From a virus, in the IMG/VR virus record IMGVR_UViG_3300046616_000314, positions 1 through 64,000 of that record: a stretch of 64,000 nt of DNA. One strand, given 5' to 3'. Below the pieces are notes generated by a model that worked only from the letters and a program-made list of their open reading frames with translations, did not search any database and was not told the origin of the DNA. The translations under genes were made by a program, and so were the position numbers. Below are positions 45,855-54,701 of the stretch, piece by piece (position 1 is the first letter of the stretch; the number at the start of each line of letters is the position of its first letter).

Positions 45855-46101
45855 ATTCAAGAGTTTATTGGACGAGCTAGACTATGCGCCTCGCCATAAT
45901 CGCGATCTTTTCATTGAAAGTCGTGCGCAGCAAGTTATTGCGAGCGTAACTCATTTGATGAAACTTATTCGCGAAAGCTACAATGAAGAAGACGCGGATG
46001 ATCTTACTAAGAGACTGTTGAATTCGATCAAGACCGGGGATGAACGTAAGTTCCGCCGTGGCATTAAGACTATAAGGGAATCGCGTGAAGATGGAAAATA
46101 A
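45826..46101 (+). CDS. Putative virion-block protein, basic-helical, 91 aa
   Basis: MRKVTILDRKFKSLLDELDY, LFIESRAQQVIASVTHLMKL and RKFRRGIKTIRESREDGK. Overlaps the gene before by 29 bases and the gene after by 11. From memory, short proteins of this kind occur next to core genes in T4-like phages. Confidence 0.68.
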   Translation: MRKVTILDRKFKSLLDELDYAPRHNRDLFIESRAQQVIASVTHLMKLIRESYNEEDADDLTKRLLNSIKTGDERKFRRGIKTIRESREDGK

Positions 46102-46978
46102 AACTGTCCTGACCGAAGCCGACTTCATCAAGGGTCTGGGAAACGCCGTTACGAGCAACGTCAAGCGCGCGGGTAATGCTGCTGCTGCACTGGCGGGTAG
46201 CCAACGTGCCGTTGGTCGTATGGACCGCGATAAAGTAGCTCGCGAGTTGAATAACGCTTGGCGCCGCTATGCTGGTCGCCATGGTATTAAGACCGCAACA
46301 CTTGGAACAATGCAAGCTTTCTTGAAGTCTGCTTATGGCATCGTCTTGCCTTCCGCCGCGCTTGGTAAAGTTGAAGACAAGGCTGAAGCCACCGCTGAAA
46401 AGCCAACGGAAAAGCCGACCGAAACCCCGGCTGTTGAAGAACCTAAACCAACTGCTGAATCGGTAAATCTAAACGAATTTGCAGCGGACGACACAATTGA
46501 TCCGGTAAAATTCTTCCCGATCCTGGCAAACATGCTGATCGACCAAGGTCTTGTTGACGTTACTCGTGACGGCAAATTGACTTCGGGTGCTGGTAACGCA
46601 TCTGCTGATGAAAAGAAGAAACCTACTCCTGATAAAAACACCGTTGCCAGCAAGGGCGCGGGAAACGGTTCTGCCAAAAATCAAGCAAGTGCAGGCGAAA
46701 CGCCTGCTGCCGATTCTACCGAAGCTCCCGCTGAAGGTGGTGAAGCAGAGGGCGAAGGCGACGAAAATCAAACTGCCAATCACCGATTTGATTTCAAAGA
46801 TATGAACAATCTTCTTGGTAGAATGCACGTGGATATGCCTGCAATTAATGGCGCCCGCGCATTAGCCCAAGGTGATTGGAACGACTTCATGGCGCGTTAC
46901 AATGCGCTACCGAAGGCGGAAAAGACCAACGCTCAACGCATCATGTTTGCTGCACTGAAGGCAATCAAAGATGTTTGA
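46091..46978 (+). CDS. Virion-block protein with low-complexity centre, 295 aa
   Basis: A folded N-terminal part (LGNAVTSNVKRAGNAAAALA, NNAWRRYAGRHGIKTATLGT), then a long A/E/P/T/K-rich segment (TAEKPTEKPTETPAVEEPKP; TPAADSTEAPAEGGEAEGEG) and a short folded end (AQGDWNDFMARYNALPKAEK). GTG 46085 is a possible start. This shape is common in internal core or scaffold-associated proteins. Confidence 0.68.
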   Translation: MENKTVLTEADFIKGLGNAVTSNVKRAGNAAAALAGSQRAVGRMDRDKVARELNNAWRRYAGRHGIKTATLGTMQAFLKSAYGIVLPSAALGKVEDKAEATAEKPTEKPTETPAVEEPKPTAESVNLNEFAADDTIDPVKFFPILANMLIDQGLVDVTRDGKLTSGAGNASADEKKKPTPDKNTVASKGAGNGSAKNQASAGETPAADSTEAPAEGGEAEGEGDENQTANHRFDFKDMNNLLGRMHVDMPAINGARALAQGDWNDFMARYNALPKAEKTNAQRIMFAALKAIKDV

Positions 46979-48374
46979 TTTCATTGGCACACTGACAGAA
47001 AGCAAATTGATCTCAACGACTTCGGCGTTGAAGAACTATAGTGCAGCCGATCTCGCTGAGATTGCGGTTCTGAATATTTGTGCCTTGTATATCTTGTCTT
47101 GCGAAAAATCTACACAAAGCTTTGCTGCATCTTATGCAAAGAAAACTGTTCAAAACGGTGACTTCGATCATTGGCGTAGCAATGCCAACGACCTGTACGT
47201 GATCTTGTACAGCTTGATCGCTGAAGATGTTGAGCTACATGACCAAGAGCATAGCGACAGCTTCAAAGCTAATATGCCGATCCACGAAAATCTTTTGATT
47301 CGTTGGTTGCGCGATATTGGCGCGGGTCGCCATTCGGGTGCTCACAAAAATTTCTTCACCAATCTTGATTTCAATTTCAAGATTAAAAATCCATCCTTGC
47401 GTGCTATTCGCCGTCTGGTCATGGAATGGGAAGATTTGGACAAGCATGATCGCGAGCTAGCGATGACACGTATGCTTCAGATGTTTCGTGCTCACGCACG
47501 CCGTTCAGAGTTGCTTGGTCCTTTGACTAAGATTGCTCATGCACATGATTTGGAGTTGGATGACGTTTGTAATCAAGAGACCGGCAAGGGTTGCTCTGCC
47601 CCGTCGCATGGCTATGAAAACGATCCGAACAAGAAGAAGGGCATAAGCCCGGTTGTCGCCGCTGCTGCTGGCTTCGCCACGGGCGTTGGTGCGGCTAAGC
47701 TAGTCCATCATTATACTAAGAAAAAAGTACATGAGGGTTTCGACGGCGACGAATATTTCGACGCAGAGCAAATTCGCCAAGCCGAACGCCAAAATCATAA
47801 GAGCCGAAGCATCCTGATTTGGATGGCTCCTGAAGAATTCTTGGAAGTCGCCCAAGATGGGTTTGACGATCATAAGATGTCTGGCGTCACCGATCTTGTT
47901 CAGAATGGTGTGAAATTTAATTCTGTTCCGCTGCTGTCATTCGACCACACCGGAGAAGGCATTGCCACAGTCGTCGGTCACGAAGGTCGTCACCGTGCGC
48001 GGGCTCTCGCAAAACTCGGCGTTCGTAAGATGCCTGTACTGTTGACCCATCGTTTCGAAGGTAACGGGCAGTCGATGCGTTGGGGTTCAATGAACGACGA
48101 AGATAGCTTTGATCGTTTCGAACAGAAGTGGCCACAAATTTTGTTTGGTCAAAAGCCCGATAACGGCACGATCAATCGCAAGAATATTCCGTTCCCCGTT
48201 CCTGATTTGCGTAATGCTCCAAAAATGGAGAGCGCATCATCGGGTGCAACCGGAGCCGCAAGCATTGCTACGGCGCCAGGGGCAGTTGGTGGAATTGGCG
48301 TTGGCTTCGATCCGAACGGGGATCGGGGTATCTATCAAAGCAAAAAGAAGACTACTCCACTCATTAGGCGTTGA
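46971..48374 (+). CDS. Large virion protein with ParB-like GHEGRHRARAL motif, 467 aa
   Basis: The N-terminal 220 residues are helical (YSAADLAEIAVLNICALYIL, ENLLIRWLRDIGAGRHSGAH). A glycine/alanine hydrophobic stretch VVAAAAGFATGVGAAKLV at about 228-245 could cross or touch a membrane. The C-terminal part has SILIWMAPEEFLEVAQDGFD, then TVVGHEGRHRARALAKLG, like the G-x-H/N-R-x-x-A motif of ParB/Srx-type domains in phage virion proteins. It may be injected with the DNA; this is inferred. Confidence 0.68.
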   Translation: MFDFIGTLTESKLISTTSALKNYSAADLAEIAVLNICALYILSCEKSTQSFAASYAKKTVQNGDFDHWRSNANDLYVILYSLIAEDVELHDQEHSDSFKANMPIHENLLIRWLRDIGAGRHSGAHKNFFTNLDFNFKIKNPSLRAIRRLVMEWEDLDKHDRELAMTRMLQMFRAHARRSELLGPLTKIAHAHDLELDDVCNQETGKGCSAPSHGYENDPNKKKGISPVVAAAAGFATGVGAAKLVHHYTKKKVHEGFDGDEYFDAEQIRQAERQNHKSRSILIWMAPEEFLEVAQDGFDDHKMSGVTDLVQNGVKFNSVPLLSFDHTGEGIATVVGHEGRHRARALAKLGVRKMPVLLTHRFEGNGQSMRWGSMNDEDSFDRFEQKWPQILFGQKPDNGTINRKNIPFPVPDLRNAPKMESASSGATGAASIATAPGAVGGIGVGFDPNGDRGIYQSKKKTTPLIRR

Positions 48375-48375
48375 T

Positions 48376-48642
48376 ATGCTTATCACCTATGATTTTAGTG
48401 ACGGGCGAGGAAAAGAAGACGACGACGCGAGACTAGGTTTTCCGCACAAAATTATGGTGCATGGGACTTCTATTCAGCACGGTTCGTCAATGATCCTCTG
48501 GTGTGCAGCCAATTTGAATTCAAATTGGAAGCATACTTGGATTTCTTCGACTAGTCCCGAAGACCCCGAACCTATTTTTTGCTACATCTTTCATTTTTCA
48601 GATGCAGAAGAAGCTTTTTTGTTCCGTTTACGCTGGTCTTAA
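48376..48642 (+). CDS. KW-tail family protein inside the virion block, 88 aa
   Basis: MLITYDFSDGRGKEDDDARL start and tail FHFSDAEEAFLFRLRWS, with R for K. It begins one base after the stop of the 467-residue gene. Transcription with late genes suggests that at least this member is made late. Confidence 0.72.
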   Translation: MLITYDFSDGRGKEDDDARLGFPHKIMVHGTSIQHGSSMILWCAANLNSNWKHTWISSTSPEDPEPIFCYIFHFSDAEEAFLFRLRWS

Positions 48643-48664
48643 ACAAACGCATTCAATGCAAAAT

Positions 48665-48672
48665 GATAAATA
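48665..48672 (+). promoter_or_regulatory. Late box GATAAATA
   Basis: GATAAATA, 36 bases before ATG 48709; AGGAAGGA lies between them as the ribosome-binding site. Confidence 0.6.
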
Positions 48673-48708
48673 CTTTTACCAAACTTCATTTAGGAAGGAT
48701 ATACAATT

Positions 48709-49083
48709 ATGTATGAGAATAAAGTAAATGGTCACGTCGGCGCGGGCGAAAGCCTGACCGGTAACATGGATTTCTTCACTGCCAACACTTCGGTCATGAT
48801 TCTGACCGCTGCTGACGCAACTCTGGGCGGCGCCAACGCAACTGTTGCTGCTGCTTCGCAAGCTGCGCTGGATAAGCTGGTTGAAGTTATCTCGCTGCGC
48901 GGTCAACCGGTTCTGCTGGGTACCCCGGCTGCTGCTGGTGGTCGTTATCTGCTGTCGTGGGCTTCGGAACACGCTGGCGCATGGGACGCAACACCGACTC
49001 TGGCAAACTCGATTGCCGCTGCTGGTATCGACAACGGTTTCACCGCGTCGAACGTTACCATCACTGTCAAGGGTAGCCTGTAA
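48709..49083 (+). CDS. Alanine-rich, probably abundant virion protein, 124 aa
   Basis: MYENKVNGHVGAGESLTGNM, DATLGGANATVAAASQAALD and ASNVTITVKGSL. It has its own late promoter, a strong ribosome-binding site and a terminator, which suggests high expression. A head decoration or tail-tube-like role is possible; no family is recognised. Confidence 0.68.
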   Translation: MYENKVNGHVGAGESLTGNMDFFTANTSVMILTAADATLGGANATVAAASQAALDKLVEVISLRGQPVLLGTPAAAGGRYLLSWASEHAGAWDATPTLANSIAAAGIDNGFTASNVTITVKGSL

Positions 49084-49115
49084 TATTACAGACTGATCTT
49101 TAGTGATCTAGATTG

Positions 49116-49149
49116 GGCTCGCTGTTTTTGCAGCGAGCCTTTTCTTTTG
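49116..49149 (+). terminator. Terminator of the 48709 gene
   Basis: GGCTCGCTG-TTTTTG-CAGCGAGCC followed by TTTTCTTTT. Confidence 0.92.
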
Positions 49150-49154
49150 TCTTG

Positions 49155-49162
49155 AATAAATA
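49155..49162 (+). promoter_or_regulatory. Late box AATAAATA
   Basis: AATAAATA directly after the terminator, 40 bases before ATG 49203. Confidence 0.45.
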
Positions 49163-49202
49163 CCTGATGAATAATGCGTTTAAGGAACGGATTAGATATA
49201 CT

Positions 49203-49361
49203 ATGACTATTAGCGAAATGTTCGAAAATGCGAATTGCCATAAAACTGTATGGTCTAAGCGCGGTGACAAGTTGTCAAAGCGTGAAGTCGTTACGGTTGC
49301 ATCGGTGCGTCCGCGTGTGAATGTTGTTCAGGTGAAGGAAAGCCGGAAAAATGAGCACTGA
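49203..49361 (+). CDS. Small basic virion-block protein, 52 aa
   Basis: MTISEMFENANCHKTVWSKR, then EVVTVASVRPRVNVVQVKES. ATG 49167 in the same frame would add 12 residues. It overlaps the next gene by 11 bases. M-T-I-S-E-M-F-E-N starts resemble the short N-termini of other proteins in this block. Confidence 0.6.
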   Translation: MTISEMFENANCHKTVWSKRGDKLSKREVVTVASVRPRVNVVQVKESRKNEH

Positions 49362-51219
49362 TATTCGAGGATATTTGCGTCTTATTGCTGAAGCCGAAGA
49401 TGCTGAAGCTAGAGAAGATTTTGACTTTGTAACTGCTTTGCATGACCTGTTGGGCATGGAAAAAGAAGAAGTCGAAAAAACTATCAAAGAACTAGACATA
49501 GATGATATCGCATCCCTGGTCGATGCTTGCGTTGACGAAGATAAGAGCCGTGTTGAGGAAATCATCGGTAAGACTAAGAATGAGTCTGACGTTGAAGACC
49601 AAGAATTCTCCGATCTGCTGAAGCGTAAATCTGATTTCAAGAAACAAAAGAAAAAGAAACAAAAGGAAAAAACCACCAAGGACGCTGATAGTCTTGGCAT
49701 TGGCGATATCGTCAGTGTCGATGGCGAAGAGGGTACAGTGAAAATTCCTGCTGCCGCTGGTGATTCGGTTGGCGTATCCATTGATGGAGAACTTAAAATG
49801 GTTGATAAAAAAGACGTTAAAGTGACCGAAGGCGTCCTGGGTATGACCGGCGTTAGCGGTCTTGGACGCATCCGTGAACTAGCTGGTATGCCTGACTTTG
49901 GTATTGTTGGCGAAGATGAAGCTCCTGAACCCGAAATGGCTGACGAAGCCCCGGCGGCTTTGGATGTTGGTCTAGATACAGACCTGGGCGATGAAGCTCC
50001 CGAAGCGGATTTGGGTGGCGATAATGCTTTGGACATGAATGCTCCAATTACTCCAACTGATCCGTTGGACATGGACCTTGATCTAGACGGTGCTACTGAT
50101 AATGCAGACTTGGAGCATGAGGATTACACCCCGCATCAAGCTCCGTTGCCGTTCGATGAACCGGCTCCCCCGCCTGCTGCAATGCCGATGCCGACTGATA
50201 GCGCACCGGCTGGTCCCTCAATTTCTCCGGTCGCCCCGGCTCCTTCCACACCGGAACTGCCGGTTGTTGGTGGCATGGATGATGACCACATTGACATGGG
50301 TGGTGCTGATCTAGGTTCTCTGGGTATGGCTCCTGCCCCTGCCCCGACTCCCCTGGACGGTGATGCACAAGCTCTGGAAACAGCGGTTTCGCAAATCGAA
50401 AACCTGATTCCGAATGTGAAGATCAGCCAATTCAAGCCGCTCGTTGCTCGTCTGAAGGCTCTGGTTTCGCAAGCTGAAAACGCTGGTCGTGCTGCTTTGG
50501 CTGAATCGGCTGGTCGCGGTCTGAAGAAGATTACTCTTGCTGACCCGGTTGAACAAACCAAGTGGGAAGCTGGCGAGCGCGATGAAGTCATGGAAGATGA
50601 CGAAGCTGCTGTTATGGCGATGATTGCTCGTATGAGCGGTCGTCCAATTGCCGAAACTGCTACTGTCAAGGAAGACAAGTTTAAGAAGAAGGATGAGGAA
50701 GAAATTCCGGGTCGTAAGACACTTCTTGACTACAAGAACGAAGTTGCAGACGAAGCAAAGACTAAGGCGCCCAAGGGCGCTAGCAAAAAAAAAATAAGTA
50801 ACGAAGCTGTTTCGTCAGGTTCGGTTGGGACTTCGGGAACGTCTGGTGGCACTGCCGCAAAGCCAGTCGTTCCCAACGCCTCTGCTACGTCGGCTAACTC
50901 CACTAGCCAGTCTGGTATGAATACCGGAGCTAAAAACCAAGAAACAATCGGACGTGATCGCATGTCGGCTATTGCCGCGATCAAGAATCGTTTGGGTCCG
51001 AAAGCTACGCCTCAAGACGCAAACAACGCATTCGATGCTTTGAAGCTCTCGGGTAAGATCAAGCAAACCGGTTCTGCGTTTGCAATGGACCCGATGGACG
51101 ATCAAGACTTCATGGGTGCTCTGGATGCTGACCAAAATGGCGGCGTCAAAGAGTCTGCGGTTGAAGAATGTGACGACGATGCCGTTGCAAAAATCAAGAA
51201 AAACGCTGGTTTGAAGTAA
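49351..51219 (+). CDS. Large acidic low-complexity virion-core protein, 622 aa
   Basis: N-terminal helical part (IRGYLRLIAEAEDAEAREDF), a lysine cluster (KSDFKKQKKKKQKEKTTKD), then IGDIVSVDGEEGTVKIPAAA like a small SH3-type fold at about 120-150. A very acidic D/L/G/P/A-rich centre (LDMDLDLDGATDNADLEHED) follows. AIAAIKNRLGPKATPQDANN is near the end. It fits an internal head or scaffold protein by composition and late position. Homologues are not recognised. Confidence 0.7.
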   Translation: MSTDIRGYLRLIAEAEDAEAREDFDFVTALHDLLGMEKEEVEKTIKELDIDDIASLVDACVDEDKSRVEEIIGKTKNESDVEDQEFSDLLKRKSDFKKQKKKKQKEKTTKDADSLGIGDIVSVDGEEGTVKIPAAAGDSVGVSIDGELKMVDKKDVKVTEGVLGMTGVSGLGRIRELAGMPDFGIVGEDEAPEPEMADEAPAALDVGLDTDLGDEAPEADLGGDNALDMNAPITPTDPLDMDLDLDGATDNADLEHEDYTPHQAPLPFDEPAPPPAAMPMPTDSAPAGPSISPVAPAPSTPELPVVGGMDDDHIDMGGADLGSLGMAPAPAPTPLDGDAQALETAVSQIENLIPNVKISQFKPLVARLKALVSQAENAGRAALAESAGRGLKKITLADPVEQTKWEAGERDEVMEDDEAAVMAMIARMSGRPIAETATVKEDKFKKKDEEEIPGRKTLLDYKNEVADEAKTKAPKGASKKKISNEAVSSGSVGTSGTSGGTAAKPVVPNASATSANSTSQSGMNTGAKNQETIGRDRMSAIAAIKNRLGPKATPQDANNAFDALKLSGKIKQTGSAFAMDPMDDQDFMGALDADQNGGVKESAVEECDDDAVAKIKKNAGLK

Positions 51220-51226
51220 GAAATTA

Positions 51227-51251
51227 GGGCGGGGCTCAAAAGGTCCCGCCC
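51227..51251 (+). terminator. Terminator-like hairpin after the 49351 gene
   Basis: GGGCGGG/CCCGCCC with an 11-base loop, followed by TTCTTCG; a weak U tract. Confidence 0.6.
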
Positions 51252-51281
51252 TTCTTCGATTAATATTGCAAAACCAAGTCA

Positions 51282-51288
51282 CTAAATA
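51282..51288 (+). promoter_or_regulatory. Late-type box CTAAATA
   Basis: CTAAATA, 26 bases before ATG 51315. Confidence 0.45.
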
Positions 51289-51314
51289 GATAATGGGCTT
51301 ATATCGGTACAGTT

Positions 51315-51548
51315 ATGCGTTTTTTTGAAATTGCCAGTGGAATGCGGGTTCCCGTCTCCAAGGAAGAACAAGAAATCATCGATTTGATCAAGTCTAAGGG
51401 CGGATCAATCGAGAAAGCAAGTATTGACGACGAACGTACTAAGGAAGTTGCGCGCAAAATGGTTTCGCGTGGTGTCCTTAAGCGTTCGCGTATCGATGAT
51501 AAAACCATTCTGTCTTTAGACAGTGCATCGGATATTTGGAGATATTAA
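51315..51548 (+). CDS. Small virion-block protein, winged-helix-like, 77 aa
   Basis: MRFFEIASGMRVPVSKEEQE, then IIDLIKSKGGSIEKASIDDE and VARKMVSRGVLKRSRIDDKT. Helix-helix-strand order resembles a small winged helix. The M-R-F-F-E-I start is shared in style with other late genes here. It ends two bases before the next ATG. Confidence 0.68.
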   Translation: MRFFEIASGMRVPVSKEEQEIIDLIKSKGGSIEKASIDDERTKEVARKMVSRGVLKRSRIDDKTILSLDSASDIWRY

Positions 51549-51549
51549 T

Positions 51550-52269
51550 ATGACGCAAGTTAGTAGCGGCGAAAAGACAGCAATGGCTAATCTTATCGCT
51601 CTAATGAACAGCGGTGTTACTTATGACGACGCCCCTGTTATTGAAGAGGCGGCGGGACCAAGCATCCGTTCGCAGTTTACAGAGAGTGTGGATTTCGGTG
51701 GCGCCGATCCTATGCTCAACACAGACGAAGGTCTGGAAATCAAACCGGTTGATATGCCATTGAGTGCAGCCGCCGGAAGCATGAAAAAGTTGCTTGAAGC
51801 TATGTACACCGCTGAAGCGGACGAACCGGTTCAAAAGCTGGTTCAGACTGCTAACGAATCGCCCCGTTTCCGCGAGGCGTTAGGTACACAAAAAACTTCG
51901 ACCGGTACTCGCGTTGGTAGCTGGGAAATCCGCATCAACGAACAAGAAGGTCTGAAAAATTATGACGTTGTGAACGTCAAGACGGGCGAACCGATTGCTT
52001 CGGATTTGAGCCTGTACGATGCGGCTTTCGGTCTGGTTCGTTGTCTCAACGAAGGGATGACCATCAACAACGTGAAGGTCCGCCAAATTCTGTCGATTGA
52101 GGCGGAATACCTGCGTCGTCGTAACGACGCTGCCAACTACAAGATCAACATGCAATTGGCTGAACGTCGCAACGATTCAACTAAGGCTGCGATCATGGAA
52201 GATCGTTTCAGCGAGTGCTTGGCTCAAGCCAAGACGGCTCGTGTCAAGCTGAATAAGTTGGTGAAGTAA
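51550..52269 (+). CDS. Virion structural protein, 239 aa
   Basis: MTQVSSGEKTAMANLIALMN, PVDMPLSAAAGSMKKLLEAM, VGSWEIRINEQEGLKNYDVV and VKVRQILSIEAEYLRRRNDA, with a helical end. From memory, proteins like this occur in T4-like structural blocks without a fixed name. Its end overlaps the convergent 52244 gene by 26 bases. Confidence 0.68.
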   Translation: MTQVSSGEKTAMANLIALMNSGVTYDDAPVIEEAAGPSIRSQFTESVDFGGADPMLNTDEGLEIKPVDMPLSAAAGSMKKLLEAMYTAEADEPVQKLVQTANESPRFREALGTQKTSTGTRVGSWEIRINEQEGLKNYDVVNVKTGEPIASDLSLYDAAFGLVRCLNEGMTINNVKVRQILSIEAEYLRRRNDAANYKINMQLAERRNDSTKAAIMEDRFSECLAQAKTARVKLNKLVK

Positions 52270-52624
52270 ACTCAAACACTTCTAAACGAGACGCGATGCC
52301 ATGTACTTTCATTTTGAAAAGCATGGCGTCGCCGTCGTTTGTGAACGTAACGTCATGATCGGTCCAAATCCCATTAGGATTACTGTTGGTAAGTGGACTA
52401 TGAATAAACCACGGTGATTCGACCGTGGGCATGAAAGCGTTGATGAATTCCCAATAGTCGTGATGCTGAAACTGTCCAACCCGAACAGAAATTTGGCAAA
52501 ATTTCTTAAAGATGTCCGTATCAGAATTCCGCCACGACCATAGCCTATTGAAACTTCGTTTTTCGATTGGAAACGAGAACTCTTCCCAGTGATCGGTGCC
52601 CTTATATTTGGCGTAGATTTGCAT
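52244..52624 (-). CDS. KW-tail family protein with 18-residue extension, 126 aa
   Basis: YWEFINAFMPTVESPWFIHS and tail VTFTNDGDAMLFKMKVHG followed by IASRLEVFEFTSPTYSA. It is the only leftward gene pair in the virion block and looks inserted between the structural genes together with the small membrane gene at 52629. Confidence 0.72.
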   Translation of the reverse strand: MQIYAKYKGTDHWEEFSFPIEKRSFNRLWSWRNSDTDIFKKFCQISVRVGQFQHHDYWEFINAFMPTVESPWFIHSPLTNSNPNGIWTDHDVTFTNDGDAMLFKMKVHGIASRLEVFEFTSPTYSA

Positions 52625-52628
52625 TGCT

Positions 52629-52715
52629 TTACGAAATCACCGAGACGACCACGCCACCAGCGAGAACGAGAAACGAAAGACCCAGAACGGCATACAGTCG
52701 AACGGTATCGGTCAT
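52629..52715 (-). CDS. Tiny membrane peptide, 28 aa
   Basis: MTDTVRLYAVLGLSFLVLAG, then GVVVSVIS. A single hydrophobic helix with GGAGA six to seven bases before the ATG and a good promoter behind it. Called on these signals despite its length. Confidence 0.55.
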   Translation of the reverse strand: MTDTVRLYAVLGLSFLVLAGGVVVSVIS

Positions 52716-52741
52716 AGAAATCTCCATTAAAATAGAACTAC

Positions 52742-52769
52742 ACAGTATCACTTCAAGTACAATTGTCAA
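52742..52769 (-). promoter_or_regulatory. Leftward promoter of the 52629-52244 pair
   Basis: Minus strand TTGACA (52769-52764), 16-base spacer, TACTGT (52747-52742). It stands back to back with the late box at 52773. Confidence 0.6.
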
Positions 52770-52772
52770 CCC

Positions 52773-52779
52773 CTAAATA
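52773..52779 (+). promoter_or_regulatory. Late-type box CTAAATA
   Basis: CTAAATA ends five bases before ATG 52785, so the message would be leaderless or nearly so. Confidence 0.5.
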
Positions 52780-52784
52780 CTCAC

Positions 52785-54668
52785 ATGCGCCACTTAGAGA
52801 TTTTTGAAAAACGTCGTAACCCAACTCTTAACAAGAAAGAGCATGTGCTTGATGTCTTGAAACAATACAAGGGGCGCCAAGATATTTTTGTCAGTTTTAC
52901 ATCTGACGTGGGCAACCTATCGCATCCATTCAGAGCCGATGCATACACGTATGATGACGAAGATTCCATTGGGGCTCCTGTAGCACACGGTTTGAAGTCC
53001 AAGGGCGAACGTCATAATACAAAAGGCGCAAAGATTGGTATCAATCCGAAGAGTGAATTCCACACACCGCTAGGTATCTATACCTATCCTGTCGATTATG
53101 TAATCAATCACCAAATGGAAGTTCCTTACGCGGGTGGCAAACCTTACATTCACGTGCTTCAGGCGCGCGGTAATATTCTCAATCTGTCCACATACGATGG
53201 TGGACAATACGAAGCTGACCTGAAGAAACTTCACAAGATCGGTTGGTTAGACGAAACCACAACAGAATTTGTTATCACACGCGCTGCTGGCGATGCACGC
53301 GATGATGGTCCAGCCTCCAAGATTTGGAACATCACACGCATTTATTCCGACACGTTTGTAACGAACGAAGAGAAGCAAGCTCTGGCGTTTCCGGGTGCAA
53401 GTGACGCAGAAAATTTCATCTATCGTATGATCAAAAACAATTGGGAAACCAAAGTAACTGGTTTTCATGTTTATGATCCTGATGAAATTACTATGCCTAA
53501 AGCCGAGCGAGCATTAGACGATCTGAATAAAGAATACGAAGATACGGTAGTTGGTGATCAATTAAAGCGCGTTACTGCTGAAATGGTCTTCAAGGCATGG
53601 AAGCATTACGCCGAATTTTATCACGAAAAAATCAAGACACCGAAGCGTAAGAGCATGGTTCAGTGGGCTAAGCTATTGCGTCTCCTGGGATATGATGGCG
53701 CGGTTGATTTCGAAGACGATGGTAACATTCACCCTTCGGAACCCACTCAAGCGGTGTTCTTCACTAAGAATGCGATCAAAGAAATCGAATTGTTGCACAA
53801 CAACAAGAAGATGAGACCAGAACCGAAGACCCAAATGCAAATCTGGGGCGATAAACCTGCAATCTTCAAGAACATGGTTGCACAAGGTAAGGTCTCGATT
53901 GCCGATATGAAAGACTATATTGATCAGGTTCCTATTGTCATGAAGTCAATTGACTACACAACCTTGCCTCATGAAGTTCAAGACATGCTGGATATGAACC
54001 CATTCCGTTATCCGATTGGTAGTGTTCCTTTTACGGCTGATCAATTATTTGATCACATTGATGAACAACACTCAAAGCATTACTACGATCCATATTCTGT
54101 TATTTCGGCTATTCCAGAAAAATATTGGGAAGACCCAAATTTTAGTGGTGCATTTATGAAACGGCTGTTGCGCGACCCGGTTCAGTATCAACGTTTCTAC
54201 AAGACTGTGTTGCAATACAAAGTTCCAGATAAAGTGCTGATCAAGTATGTGAAGACAACACACCCGGATTTCATTCAATATTTGTCGGATGAGAACAAGG
54301 TAGAGCTTCTTCATGCTGCGCGAGATCATGCGGGTAAGTATGCTACCCTTTCTCAATACGTTCCGAATAGTTTGTTGCTGTATAGAGTATCATTGCAAGG
54401 CATTTCTCTTGAGAAATTGCAAAATATTATTCGAGCCACAACAAAACTAGCTCCCGATGCGATGAAAATGAACACCGCAAACGAAGTTGGGCTTATGATT
54501 AGAGCCGTGAATACTCTAACATTCGAGCAATTGGAACACCTATTCCATTGGGCAGAAAGCCCCGAAGCGGACATCAAATTCGTGCCTGAGATCAAATATG
54601 AGATCGCAGATGCCATGCATCGCCGCTTCCCCAAAGAATACACAGAGCGTTCCGATCTGCATGTATAA
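52785..54668 (+). CDS. Large virion-block protein, possible ART-like domain, 627 aa
   Basis: MRHLEIFEKRRNPTLNKKEH start. KIGINPKSEFHTPLGIYTYP at about 83-102 and LLGYDGAVDFEDDGNIHPSE with TQAVFFTKNAIKEI near 305-345 follow the 'G-x-Y-x-x-P... Y-D-G-x-x-D...H-x-x-E-x-x-Q-x-V-x-F' pattern of toxin-like domains in phage-injected proteins, often of ADP-ribosyltransferase type. The C-terminal 250 residues are helical repeats (KRLLRDPVQYQRFYKTVLQY). Catalytic residues cannot be assigned safely. Late promoter; virion location is inferred. Confidence 0.7.
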   Translation: MRHLEIFEKRRNPTLNKKEHVLDVLKQYKGRQDIFVSFTSDVGNLSHPFRADAYTYDDEDSIGAPVAHGLKSKGERHNTKGAKIGINPKSEFHTPLGIYTYPVDYVINHQMEVPYAGGKPYIHVLQARGNILNLSTYDGGQYEADLKKLHKIGWLDETTTEFVITRAAGDARDDGPASKIWNITRIYSDTFVTNEEKQALAFPGASDAENFIYRMIKNNWETKVTGFHVYDPDEITMPKAERALDDLNKEYEDTVVGDQLKRVTAEMVFKAWKHYAEFYHEKIKTPKRKSMVQWAKLLRLLGYDGAVDFEDDGNIHPSEPTQAVFFTKNAIKEIELLHNNKKMRPEPKTQMQIWGDKPAIFKNMVAQGKVSIADMKDYIDQVPIVMKSIDYTTLPHEVQDMLDMNPFRYPIGSVPFTADQLFDHIDEQHSKHYYDPYSVISAIPEKYWEDPNFSGAFMKRLLRDPVQYQRFYKTVLQYKVPDKVLIKYVKTTHPDFIQYLSDENKVELLHAARDHAGKYATLSQYVPNSLLLYRVSLQGISLEKLQNIIRATTKLAPDAMKMNTANEVGLMIRAVNTLTFEQLEHLFHWAESPEADIKFVPEIKYEIADAMHRRFPKEYTERSDLHV

Positions 54669-54671
54669 ATA
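54664..54671 (+). promoter_or_regulatory. Perfect late box TATAAATA
   Basis: TATAAATA, containing the stop codon of the 52785 gene (GTA-TAA). 31 bases before ATG 54702. Confidence 0.65.
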
Positions 54672-54701
54672 CGTAATATGCATTTGCTACCGGAGTTTTA
54701 T

